The notes below the pieces were generated by a model. The model was not told where the DNA came from. It did not search any database and was given only the letters and a program-made list of their open reading frames with translations. A DNA stretch of 42,540 nt from an uncultured Flavobacteriaceae bacterium (GTDB lineage Bacteria; Bacteroidota; Bacteroidia; Flavobacteriales; Flavobacteriaceae), in the NCBI GenBank assembly GCA_913048215.1, contig CAJWXC010000004.1, forward strand, positions 1 through 42,540, in the 5' to 3' direction. Each line of letters opens with the position of its first letter. The stretch's first letter is position 1. This document shows positions 12,362-20,918 of the stretch, one piece after another. The position numbers and the translations under genes were made by a program.

Positions 12362-14800
12362 TCAGAGTTTAAACTGCAACAATCCATAAAAGGTTCTTGG
12401 CTGGCTTGGAATAATACCCGGTCCCGGATATCCTGTAGCTCTTCTTGTAAAATAACTAGTATTGAGTAGGTTGTTAATACCAGATTCAATTTTAAATTTC
12501 TTGTAAGTATATGACAAAGAAAAATCTAGTATATCATAGGACGGAATTTCACCTATCACACCACTTTGACTTGTGAAATCTCTTGGAGAATTTGTGGCGT
12601 CAGTGAATTGTTTTGTTAGATAAGTATATTGAACACTGCTTAAAAAATCACCATAACCAAAACTAATACCCGTTTTAATATTCGCTTTTGGAATAAATTC
12701 TACTTGCTTACCTTTTACGTTGTTTTCTTGAGATTTGGTGTATTGGCTCTCTGTAAAAGCAACATTTAAAAACGTATTTAATCTGAAATTTTCGTTTGAT
12801 GAAAAAGTCTCCCAAATATTCCAATCAACAAAACCCTCAAAACCATAGGTCACCGCATCACCAATATTTGCTCTAAAACGCTCGTCTTGAATATCACTAA
12901 CCGCTCTTAAAACTACCCCTAGCCTGTCTTGATAGCTAAGAAAGAAAACACCAAAATCATACCTAAGAAAATTTTTAAACGTTCCGCGAGCACCTAAATC
13001 AAAGGTATATCCTTGCTCATCGGTGATATTAGGATCTATTGTTAATGAAGGGTTTGTAATTCTTATATCACTAAAGGTGACAGACCTATAGTTTTGACTC
13101 AAATTTGTATATAATTCTGTGGCGTATGATGCCTTATAACTAGCTCCAACACCCAACAAAACAAAACTGCGATCAAAACTACGATTATCTGCAATAGTTT
13201 GATTTAAAATAGCATTGCCAGCTAAATCTAGAACAATATTTTTATACTCCCCTTGGCTTTGTGTTTTTATAATATCTACTCTTACACCTGGGGTTACAGT
13301 AAGTTTTTGAGAAAGTTTAAAAATATGCTCAGCAAATAAGGCAACATTTAAGTTAGGAAATGTAAAATTACTTTGTCTTGTATACTCAGGAAACAAAGTG
13401 TCTGCAAAATTAAAATCAGCGTCATTTGAGGTACTTCCAGGTCCTTGACGTTCCGTGTTGTTTGACTGATAGTATTTTGCGCCTACTAGTAGGGCTTGCT
13501 CTGTTTTGAATAATTGATACCTTGTCAAAAAACGAGCCTCTGCACCCCAGTTTCTAAAATTACCCACAATTAAATCTCTAGGAGCTTGCAGATCATCTAC
13601 TTGAGACACCCTGTTTTCTCTAAAACCTACAGATTTTCTAGAGGCATCAAGTGCAAATATATTAACACTAAAATCTGTATTTGGTGATATGGCATGCTCT
13701 AAAGCAAGGGAATATAATTTCCAATCTACATCAAACCAATTTCGCGATCGGTTGCTGAAGTTTGGTTGTTGTTCAAATTGAGTGTCTGTTAAACCACCTG
13801 GCTGTTGGGCTAGATAATCTAAATAACTAAACTCAAACGATACTTTTGTTTTTTCAGAAAAACTGTAATCTATATGGGCATATGCATTGTAAGAATCAAA
13901 CTGTGAATTTGGTCTAAAACCAGTACCAGTTTTGTAATTAAAATAGCTGTAATAACCAACCTTACCTGATGTACCACTTAGGCTATTAAAACTAGTAAAC
14001 AAATTATTACTACCTACAGATTGCCTTGAAGTCAGATTTACTTTTTTAGAAGGATCAGGCATTTTCAATTTAAAATTGATCAGCCCTCCAAATTGAGTTC
14101 CATACTGTAATGATGCTGCACCACGAACAATTTCTATTTGCTCAATAGCCTCGGCAGGTGGTGTATAATAACTCTCGGGGTATCCTAAAACATCTGCTGA
14201 GATATCATATCCGTTTTGACGAGTATTAAAAGAGGAGGTTCTATTTGGATCAAGGCCTCTACCACCCACATTAAGCTGTAATCCTGCATCATTATTGTCG
14301 TAAATATTTAAACCTACTACTTGGCCATAAACTTGTCTAGCGGTTCCACTAGCTAGATTTGCCGTAAGATTATCTAAGACAACAACTTCACTCTTCTTCC
14401 CAGCATAAATTGCTGTTCCTTCTATATCTCTTAAATTTCTGAGGGCAAAAATTCTCTCTTTACGCTTTGTGATAACAACCTGATTGAGGGTTTGTTCTAA
14501 AACAGGGAGCTCGATAGTCAGTGAGGTATTTTTTGTTATGTCAATGGTGGTTTGTACAACTTCATATTCAAAAGAAAAAGCAACAAATGTGTAGTTACCA
14601 GGGGGAACGTTTTCAAAGGTAAAAGTGCCTAGGCTATCTGTCACTGCTGTGCTGGATAGGGTTGTGTTATACACCTCTGTGTTTTGTATAGGGGCTTTAG
14701 TGTCTTTAGAAATTACAACACCCGTAATTGTATACTGCCCATACAACACGCAATGAAACACTAAAAATAATAAACCTAAATAATAGTTGATATGCTTCAT
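12362..14800 (-). CDS. TonB-dependent receptor with N-terminal carboxypeptidase-regulatory-like domain (FecA-like)
   Basis: 812 aa; signal peptide, 'ITGVVISKDTKAPIQNTEVYN' beta-sandwich, plug 'GLNIYDNNDAGLQLNVGGRGLDPNRTSSFNTRQNGYDIS...AIEQIEIVRGAASLQYGTQFGGLINF', beta barrel ending in aromatic 'FYGLLQFKL'. Confidence 0.92.
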   Translation of the reverse strand: MKHINYYLGLLFLVFHCVLYGQYTITGVVISKDTKAPIQNTEVYNTTLSSTAVTDSLGTFTFENVPPGNYTFVAFSFEYEVVQTTIDITKNTSLTIELPVLEQTLNQVVITKRKERIFALRNLRDIEGTAIYAGKKSEVVVLDNLTANLASGTARQVYGQVVGLNIYDNNDAGLQLNVGGRGLDPNRTSSFNTRQNGYDISADVLGYPESYYTPPAEAIEQIEIVRGAASLQYGTQFGGLINFKLKMPDPSKKVNLTSRQSVGSNNLFTSFNSLSGTSGKVGYYSYFNYKTGTGFRPNSQFDSYNAYAHIDYSFSEKTKVSFEFSYLDYLAQQPGGLTDTQFEQQPNFSNRSRNWFDVDWKLYSLALEHAISPNTDFSVNIFALDASRKSVGFRENRVSQVDDLQAPRDLIVGNFRNWGAEARFLTRYQLFKTEQALLVGAKYYQSNNTERQGPGSTSNDADFNFADTLFPEYTRQSNFTFPNLNVALFAEHIFKLSQKLTVTPGVRVDIIKTQSQGEYKNIVLDLAGNAILNQTIADNRSFDRSFVLLGVGASYKASYATELYTNLSQNYRSVTFSDIRITNPSLTIDPNITDEQGYTFDLGARGTFKNFLRYDFGVFFLSYQDRLGVVLRAVSDIQDERFRANIGDAVTYGFEGFVDWNIWETFSSNENFRLNTFLNVAFTESQYTKSQENNVKGKQVEFIPKANIKTGISFGYGDFLSSVQYTYLTKQFTDATNSPRDFTSQSGVIGEIPSYDILDFSLSYTYKKFKIESGINNLLNTSYFTRRATGYPGPGIIPSQPRTFYGLLQFKL

Positions 14801-14803
14801 ATA

Positions 14804-16168
14804 CTATATACCCTCAATGGTATCATTAAATTCTAGAATCCAATTTTTATGGGTAAAGGTATCCTCTACTTCAAGAAGGTTTATTTCTGGATTTATAAAG
14901 GGTTGGCTCAATCTTCCATTAAGCGCTACAAAACTCTCTACATGTACAGCCACATTTTGGTGTCCCTTTGACCTGTAATAATTCCCAAGATAATGAGCGT
15001 ACTCCAAAATAAAATCAGGCTGTGTACTCATTTGTTTTTCTTGAAAAGTGGTTAAAAAATCACTGTTATCTACAGCGAATTGACTACCTGTTTTGGTGTT
15101 TTTTACAATAAATTGAGCATACCCTGCTTTTTCCATTAACATAACACGCCAAGAAAAACGGTAGCCTTGTTCTGTCCAAAAAAGTTCTTTGGGATACATG
15201 ATATATCTCCATGGCAAAAGTAGCTGAACTATCATAAAAACACCCACCACATAAGAAGCTATTTTAAAACCATTAGCATTTGTTGTGGTATTAATATTGA
15301 TACTCCTATACAATTGCAGCTTTTTTAAAATCAAAGAAAAGAACTTAAGTATCCTCCCATGTAGAGTAGCATCAAAAAAAATGAGTGTACTAATTATCAT
15401 TATGTATGGAAACATCCCAATAGGGAAAAGTATACGCGTAAGCACATGAAAAACAACTACAAGAACAAAAGCAAAAGATCTTGAGGGTTTCCAAAGCAAT
15501 AAAAAGGGTATGGACAAATCATAAAGTGCACCTCCCCAGCTAAATGCATAATGTATCCAATTTTGCTGCAAAAGATCACCTAGTAAAGGAATATCGTATT
15601 TTGATGGCAACCAAATCTTTAAGGGCATGGCACTTACTAGCCAATCACTGTTGAGCTTGGCTAGCCCCGCGTACAAGTAAACAATACAAAGAAGAAGCTT
15701 AATACTATTTATGGTCCAGGCAGAAATATTCTTTGACACTTCACACCTTCCTCTTAGGGCATCCAAGGAATAGTAACAATTTGCAGGTAAAAAAATTAAT
15801 AGAAAACTCAAACAACTAATAAAGTAGTAGTGGTTTAAGTATGTTGTTTTATCTAGAAGCTCTATGTAGGTAAAACTTAGAAAAAATAAAAGTATTGCTA
15901 CCCTGTATCTGTAGCCAATGGCAACAAAGATTGCTGAAACACCACAAATAAAAAAAAGAAGATAAACAAATTGGCCTGGGTTTGGAAGCCAATAAAAACC
16001 ATAATAAGAAAAAGAAAAACTAGGTTCAATGTACAAGGTATCTATCCAGCCTAAACTCCAAAAACGTATAATGCTTACAAGCATCATAAAACCAAACAAT
16101 ATACGAAATACGGCCAGTGGCGTAGCACTAGTTTGTTTTGTGATGTATGTATGGTAGTTTGTATGCAT
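14804..16168 (-). CDS. HTTM domain protein, vitamin K-dependent gamma-carboxylase-like
   Basis: 454 aa multi-TM protein; 'LYAGLAKLNSDWL', 'FPIGMFPYIMI', and C-terminal 'WTEQGYRFSWRVMLMEKAGYAQFIVKN...DNSDFLTTFQEKQM...YAHYLGNYY...ALNGRLSQPFI' match the bacterial gamma-carboxylase-like family as recalled. Confidence 0.85.
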   Translation of the reverse strand: MHTNYHTYITKQTSATPLAVFRILFGFMMLVSIIRFWSLGWIDTLYIEPSFSFSYYGFYWLPNPGQFVYLLFFICGVSAIFVAIGYRYRVAILLFFLSFTYIELLDKTTYLNHYYFISCLSFLLIFLPANCYYSLDALRGRCEVSKNISAWTINSIKLLLCIVYLYAGLAKLNSDWLVSAMPLKIWLPSKYDIPLLGDLLQQNWIHYAFSWGGALYDLSIPFLLLWKPSRSFAFVLVVVFHVLTRILFPIGMFPYIMIISTLIFFDATLHGRILKFFSLILKKLQLYRSININTTTNANGFKIASYVVGVFMIVQLLLPWRYIMYPKELFWTEQGYRFSWRVMLMEKAGYAQFIVKNTKTGSQFAVDNSDFLTTFQEKQMSTQPDFILEYAHYLGNYYRSKGHQNVAVHVESFVALNGRLSQPFINPEINLLEVEDTFTHKNWILEFNDTIEGI

Positions 16169-17289
16169 TAATCACCATCTGCATCAACATAATTCACATC
16201 AATGCTTAGTGCTTGTAACATATCTACTTTCATTAAAATCACGTTACGTTGTAATTCATCGTATGCCTCTAGCATTTTTGTATTATCATTGGTAATTTGT
16301 TGTATGAAATTATCATTTAATAATTCAATTTTTGAGAAAGCAACTTGAAATTGATTGTTAATCAGTGTTTGTAGACTAGCATCATTTTTTTCAGAACCTA
16401 ATGCTTCTAGGTATGAATTTAGACTAAATCCGTTTGATTGATACTCACTAGAGAAGCCCTTGCCGTTGAAGAAATCAACGGTAGCATTTAATGCTTGAGT
16501 TAATAGTAATTTTGAAACAGTCTGGTTGTAATACGATTCTACATTTTGAGGTAGCGGGCTGCCAGAGAAAACACCTGCGGGTATTCCTACCTTCCCAGCA
16601 CGAAGAGCCTTTTCATAATAAAACAAAAATGCGTTTACAGTCTGGTCTACAGATCCAGAGGCAGAAGAGCTTATGTTTGTAATGTATGACGCTCTATACC
16701 CATTGTTCCAATCAGAAAACACTTCACTGGTAAGATTTTGCATGGTAGTAACCAAATCCAATAGATACATTTTGTAGCTAGAGGCATTTGGACCTGTAGT
16801 GAATTTTTCAAGAAGCTCTTGGTCTGTACCCAAACCATACAGCAAATAATCTAAGGCTGAAAAACCTTGAGCGTCTATGGTAGATGGCAACTCAAGATTC
16901 CAAGAGTTGGCTGAAATGTAACCTTCAATCTCTTGCGAGTTTGTTGGATAGACATTTAACCTATTTCTATAGTTTAGTGTCTGAGCCCGACCAATTTCAA
17001 ACATAGAGATTTTCTGAAATGCTATGTTGGCATCCAACCAAGAGTTTCTGATACCATCCAAGGAAATTGCAGAAGGTGATTGTGTAAAATCTTCTGATGC
17101 TACTTCAAGAGCGGTAAGCTTTTGTGAAAAATTGGCGTACCCTGGGATGATAATATTATCTGCCCAGTTAACCAGTAATGCACTACGATCATAAGAGTCT
17201 GTAGGTTGAATATCTGAGGTGTCGTCAACACCGCAAGCACTCACAAAGGCTAGAAGAATGATTAAAATAAAAGTAATATTTTTTTTCAT
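16168..17289 (-). CDS. Imelysin-like (IrpA/peptidase M75 fold) lipoprotein
   Basis: 373 aa; lipobox 'LLAFVSAC', 'IQKISMFEIGRAQTLNYRNRLNVYPTNSQEIEGYI', and 'GFSALDYLLYGLG' at the position of the imelysin GxHxxE segment. Confidence 0.85.
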   Translation of the reverse strand: MKKNITFILIILLAFVSACGVDDTSDIQPTDSYDRSALLVNWADNIIIPGYANFSQKLTALEVASEDFTQSPSAISLDGIRNSWLDANIAFQKISMFEIGRAQTLNYRNRLNVYPTNSQEIEGYISANSWNLELPSTIDAQGFSALDYLLYGLGTDQELLEKFTTGPNASSYKMYLLDLVTTMQNLTSEVFSDWNNGYRASYITNISSSASGSVDQTVNAFLFYYEKALRAGKVGIPAGVFSGSPLPQNVESYYNQTVSKLLLTQALNATVDFFNGKGFSSEYQSNGFSLNSYLEALGSEKNDASLQTLINNQFQVAFSKIELLNDNFIQQITNDNTKMLEAYDELQRNVILMKVDMLQALSIDVNYVDADGD

Positions 17290-17316
17290 GTTTACTTTTT
17301 TTTTGCAAAAATAAGC

Positions 17317-17356
17317 AAAAGCAACTGCTCATTTATAATTTAGAGCAGGTGCTTTT
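17317..17356 (-). promoter_or_regulatory. Intercistronic hairpin between DUF4856 and imelysin genes
   Basis: AAAAGCAACTGCTC-atttataattta-GAGCAGGTGCTTTT (14-bp arms, one mismatch). Confidence 0.55.
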
Positions 17357-17369
17357 TAAACTTTAACAA

Positions 17370-18602
17370 TTAATTAGAACTAGCAGCTTGAGCTACCGTA
17401 AAATCAAATTTTGATGCAATTTGTTCAGAGATAGTATCCAGTGTTGCTGGAGTAACATCCCATAATCCATTTGGTCCATCACTCATAAGCTCTGAAATAA
17501 AACTACCCACCTCAGATCTAGTGAAAATAGATGTTCCTGTTTGAGTATCTCTTGTAAAACGTAGGCTTGTTAAAAAGCCGTACCCTTCAGACAAATCATG
17601 AAATGCTGCACCAAAATTACCAGATTCAATAGATAGCTTTCCTGTTTGCAGATAGTAAACAGCACGAATAGCTATCACCTGTGATATTTTTTCTTGTAAT
17701 ATGGCTGCTTGAGTATTTCTTACATCGTAGTCTTTACCAACTATTGCCGCACGACCCAGTTTAAAAGCATCAAAGATTTCTTGAGCAATACCCTCAAAAT
17801 CAGAATCACTATTGGTTTTTCCTACATATTTATTTAAAAAACTATCGTTCTGGCCAATACTTGGTAGAGGATCTGCTTGATTTTCTTGAGCAACACCCCC
17901 AAATAAATACCCATAAGCTTCATCCCATTTATGCTCCATGGTGGTGTAGTTATTATCTCCATCTGTTATATCATTGTCATTGTTAGAGACATTATCACCA
18001 GCATCTAGAACAGATGGGCTTAAATAATTATTTAAAATTTGGTCTGTAACAAAGGCTCCGATCAGCCCTTTTGCAAATGCTTGGTTGTATTCTAAACCAT
18101 TTGCTCCTATATAACGTGTGTCAGAGCCATCTGCAATTTGACCTGCTACTCCAGGTGTTGCTACAGTATTCCAGTTTGGAAAGACCTCCGAGGTCTGTAT
18201 CCCTATGTAAGAGTCAAACATGGACTTAATTTCTGCTGCCTCTGTTGCATTGGCTGAAAAATAATCAGAAGATGCGGCTGTCTTGCTTCGCACACTCTTA
18301 CCGGATGCATTTAATTCTGGATCAGAAAAATCAGCTGCACCTTCTTGATGATCAAACATAGCTAAAAGTGAACTTTGAGTTTGGGTATCGTTGTTTTTAA
18401 GAGCAGATATTATTTCTTCAGCCATGAAAATTCGAGTTGTTTGACCTGTAAACTTGACTGTAGACTCGTTATTTCTTAAAAAAGCATAGTTCTGTGGAGC
18501 TATAATGGGGTCTGGCCCGCAGCACAATCCAGAATCATCATTGGTATCACAAGAGGATAAAAAAATGGAGATAAAACAAGATAGTAATAATATTTTTTTC
18601 AT
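17370..18602 (-). CDS. DUF4856 domain lipoprotein
   Basis: 410 aa; lipobox 'ISIFLSSC'; 'NYAFLRNNESTVKFTGQTTRIFMAEEIISAL...MFDHQEGAADFSDPELNASGKSVRSKTAAS...NDNDITDGDNNYTTMEHKWDEAYGYLFG' recalled as DUF4856. Confidence 0.8.
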   Translation of the reverse strand: MKKILLLSCFISIFLSSCDTNDDSGLCCGPDPIIAPQNYAFLRNNESTVKFTGQTTRIFMAEEIISALKNNDTQTQSSLLAMFDHQEGAADFSDPELNASGKSVRSKTAASSDYFSANATEAAEIKSMFDSYIGIQTSEVFPNWNTVATPGVAGQIADGSDTRYIGANGLEYNQAFAKGLIGAFVTDQILNNYLSPSVLDAGDNVSNNDNDITDGDNNYTTMEHKWDEAYGYLFGGVAQENQADPLPSIGQNDSFLNKYVGKTNSDSDFEGIAQEIFDAFKLGRAAIVGKDYDVRNTQAAILQEKISQVIAIRAVYYLQTGKLSIESGNFGAAFHDLSEGYGFLTSLRFTRDTQTGTSIFTRSEVGSFISELMSDGPNGLWDVTPATLDTISEQIASKFDFTVAQAASSN

Positions 18603-18611
18603 TTTATTTTT

Positions 18612-18630
18612 ATTTAGATTAATTATAAAT
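18612..18630. promoter_or_regulatory. Operator-like dyad, site 1
   Basis: ATTTAGATTAATTATAAAT, 10 nt upstream of the DUF4856 ATG; matches sites 2 and 3. Confidence 0.6.
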
Positions 18631-18644
18631 AATGATTACGCATG

Positions 18645-18675
18645 CAAAAATATAAACGATTATTAGTTTACGCAA
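18645..18675 (-). promoter_or_regulatory. Bacteroidota-type promoter for the DUF4856-imelysin-HTTM-TonB operon
   Basis: Minus strand TTG (18675-18673), N20, TATTTTTG (18652-18645), matching the TTG / TAnnTTTG -33/-7 arrangement known for Bacteroidota. Confidence 0.6.
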
Positions 18676-18679
18676 GTTT

Positions 18680-18698
18680 ATTTAGACTAAATTTAAAT
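18680..18698. promoter_or_regulatory. Operator-like dyad, site 2
   Basis: ATTTAGACTAAATTTAAAT, just upstream of the -33 element. Confidence 0.6.
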
Positions 18699-18779
18699 AA
18701 GGAGTTGTTAAAATTTTTATGTGTAGTGTTTACAGTACCTAACAAGACAAATAAAAATAAAAATAATGTGCTAATTTAC

Positions 18780-19253
18780 TTATTCAATGGTGGTGAGCAT
18801 CTCTTTTTGATAAATTATCCTAGATAATTGTGCCCATTGCAATAAGATCTCAGTGTCTTTTTCAGACAAATTTCCATGCAACCATGTGTAGGAATCTAAG
18901 GGCATCTCCCCTTGTTCTACATATTCAATAAGTTCTTCAAGTTTATGGTCTTTTTTTCTGGCACTATACGTATCCCAAGTAGAGACGTTAAAATGTCTTT
19001 TCCCGTCTGCAATATGCTCTTCGAGCCAAAAATTTATTGGAGCTATATTATTGTACCAAGGATAATTTGTTTGGTCACTGTGGCAATCATAACAATTGTT
19101 TTTAAAAATAGATGCAATTTCTTTGGTAGGTACTATTTCTTGTTCAAACAACGCAACAGACTGATAACCATCGGTGTTTTTTTCAGGTTTTATAAATTGT
19201 ATAACAACAAGTACCCCTAGTAGCGCTATTAAGAAGTATTTTAAATATTTCAT
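18780..19253 (-). CDS. Haem-binding domain (cytochrome c-like) membrane-anchored protein
   Basis: 157 aa; N-terminal TM 'YFLIALLGVLVVIQFI', one CXXCH motif in 'IFKNNCYDCHSDQTNYPWYNNIAPINFWLEEHIADGKRHFNVSTW'. Confidence 0.85.
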   Translation of the reverse strand: MKYLKYFLIALLGVLVVIQFIKPEKNTDGYQSVALFEQEIVPTKEIASIFKNNCYDCHSDQTNYPWYNNIAPINFWLEEHIADGKRHFNVSTWDTYSARKKDHKLEELIEYVEQGEMPLDSYTWLHGNLSEKDTEILLQWAQLSRIIYQKEMLTTIE

Positions 19254-19284
19254 TTCGATTAATTTAAATGTAAAAATAAATATT

Positions 19285-19303
19285 ATTTAGAATAATTCTA
19301 AGC
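19285..19303. promoter_or_regulatory. Operator-like dyad, site 3
   Basis: ATTTAGAATAATTCTAAGC containing the perfect palindrome TTAGAAT-a-ATTCTAA, 31 nt upstream of the haem-binding-protein ATG. Confidence 0.6.
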
Positions 19304-19319
19304 AATGGGAGAAATAGTT

Positions 19320-20903
19320 TTATAAAGTTTTTAAATAGCTAATAACAGCTTTTCTAATATCATAAGCAGCCTCAGACTCTAAGGGTTTATAAATAGAAAT
19401 AACTCCTGGATTTTCTGGTGTTAAAAACGGAATATCAAAGCCCTTTAATAAGTAATCACTAAAAGCTACATCATAGGTTTGTGATGCATTAATGGGTTTA
19501 TTATTTATATACCAAACTCCCATTTTTTGATTAAAACCATAGCGCTGAAGATAAGCGCCTGTTCCAGCCTTGGCAAGTCCAAAATCTAGTACTTGCTTGA
19601 GAAGTGTACCTGTTAGCGCTACTTTTAAAACACCACCACCAAAGGGCAAGACCCTAAATATGTCAAGACTTACAATATCTCCTTGCAGCATATCATCTAG
19701 TCTAAAAGAGCCGCCATTAACAAGGGCTCCATCTACAGGAGTATTAAAACTCTCGTTCATGGCCTGGGCTATTAGTACACCCAAATTGGTTTGAATGCTC
19801 CTTGTGGGAGTGTCTGTAGCATCTAAAAAATCTTCTGAGGTGAATATAACCTCATCTGGGTTATCTACAACAGTTTTAATTTCTTGCTCTAAAATAGCAT
19901 CCCATTTTAAAACCACTTTTTGAACCCTTGGCAAGGAAGGAACTTTATCTGTAATAGAGACTAACTCAGAAGAAATTACGAGTTTTTTAGAATCTAAATT
20001 ATACACCAGTGTATGGACATATACAGATTTTGCATTGGCATCTGCTTTGGCAATACTAGCCCCTTTTGTAGGGATTAACATATTGTTATGTTCATGACCA
20101 CCCATCATAAAATCTATACTAGGTGAAGCCTCAGCAACCATTACATCTTGAGCTAGTTTTAAATGAGTTAGCCCGATAATGATATCACTCCCAGACATTT
20201 CTAGGGTATTCACTGCAGCTTTAGACTCCAACAAATAATCACTGTAATACACAAAATCTTTTGGGTTAGAATCTATGGTGACACCAAAAAATCCAATGCG
20301 CACTTTAGAGGTGTTACTAGCGTTAAGATCATAATAGAGCGTCTCTGGAATTGCAATACTATCACCCTTTTTAATGGTATGAAATACATCAAGTGACTCA
20401 CCATTTTTTTGAAAAACATTGGCAGAAACCCAATTAAAAGTACTTTCGTTAAGGCGCTGCTGCAGCTCCTTTTCTTTGATATCAAACTCATGGTTTCCAA
20501 AAGTGGCCAGATCAAAATCCATGGCATTCATAACTTCAATCATTTGACGCCCTTTAACACGTTGGCCATCCACTTTAAGGGTACCAAGAAGAGAAGGATT
20601 TAAAAAATCACCCGCCATAACCAAATAACTATTAGGAAATGCTCTTTTTATTGAATCGCTAATATGAGCAACTCTTGCCATACCGCCATATTTACCACCA
20701 CCCAGAGGTGAAATTTCATAGACATCATTAACCTGTATGAGCTTTATGGTGACAGTGTTTTGTTTCTGAGGCTGTGAAACATTTGTTGTTTTACAACTAC
20801 TTACAACAAAAGAAAAAAGACCAAACATTAAAAACAAACCATAGATAGGTTTGTAAACAATAAAACTAGATTTAAATCTTTGTAACAATGTAGTATTTTT
20901 CAT
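19320..20903 (-). CDS. Bifunctional metallophosphatase / 5'-nucleotidase family lipoprotein
   Basis: 527 aa; 'IQVNDVYEISPL', 'MAGDFLNPS', 'ATFGNHEFD', 'GLTHL', 'GGHEHN', and C-terminal 5'-nucleotidase domain 'VNGGSFRLDDMLQGDI'. Confidence 0.9.
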   Translation of the reverse strand: MKNTTLLQRFKSSFIVYKPIYGLFLMFGLFSFVVSSCKTTNVSQPQKQNTVTIKLIQVNDVYEISPLGGGKYGGMARVAHISDSIKRAFPNSYLVMAGDFLNPSLLGTLKVDGQRVKGRQMIEVMNAMDFDLATFGNHEFDIKEKELQQRLNESTFNWVSANVFQKNGESLDVFHTIKKGDSIAIPETLYYDLNASNTSKVRIGFFGVTIDSNPKDFVYYSDYLLESKAAVNTLEMSGSDIIIGLTHLKLAQDVMVAEASPSIDFMMGGHEHNNMLIPTKGASIAKADANAKSVYVHTLVYNLDSKKLVISSELVSITDKVPSLPRVQKVVLKWDAILEQEIKTVVDNPDEVIFTSEDFLDATDTPTRSIQTNLGVLIAQAMNESFNTPVDGALVNGGSFRLDDMLQGDIVSLDIFRVLPFGGGVLKVALTGTLLKQVLDFGLAKAGTGAYLQRYGFNQKMGVWYINNKPINASQTYDVAFSDYLLKGFDIPFLTPENPGVISIYKPLESEAAYDIRKAVISYLKTL

Positions 20904-20918
20904 GTAGTACTTTTATTT

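Noticed and set aside
18642-18827. Plus-strand 61-aa ORF
   Set aside because: Lies over the operator/promoter region of the minus-strand operon and into the haem-binding gene; AT-rich composition with no recognisable protein.
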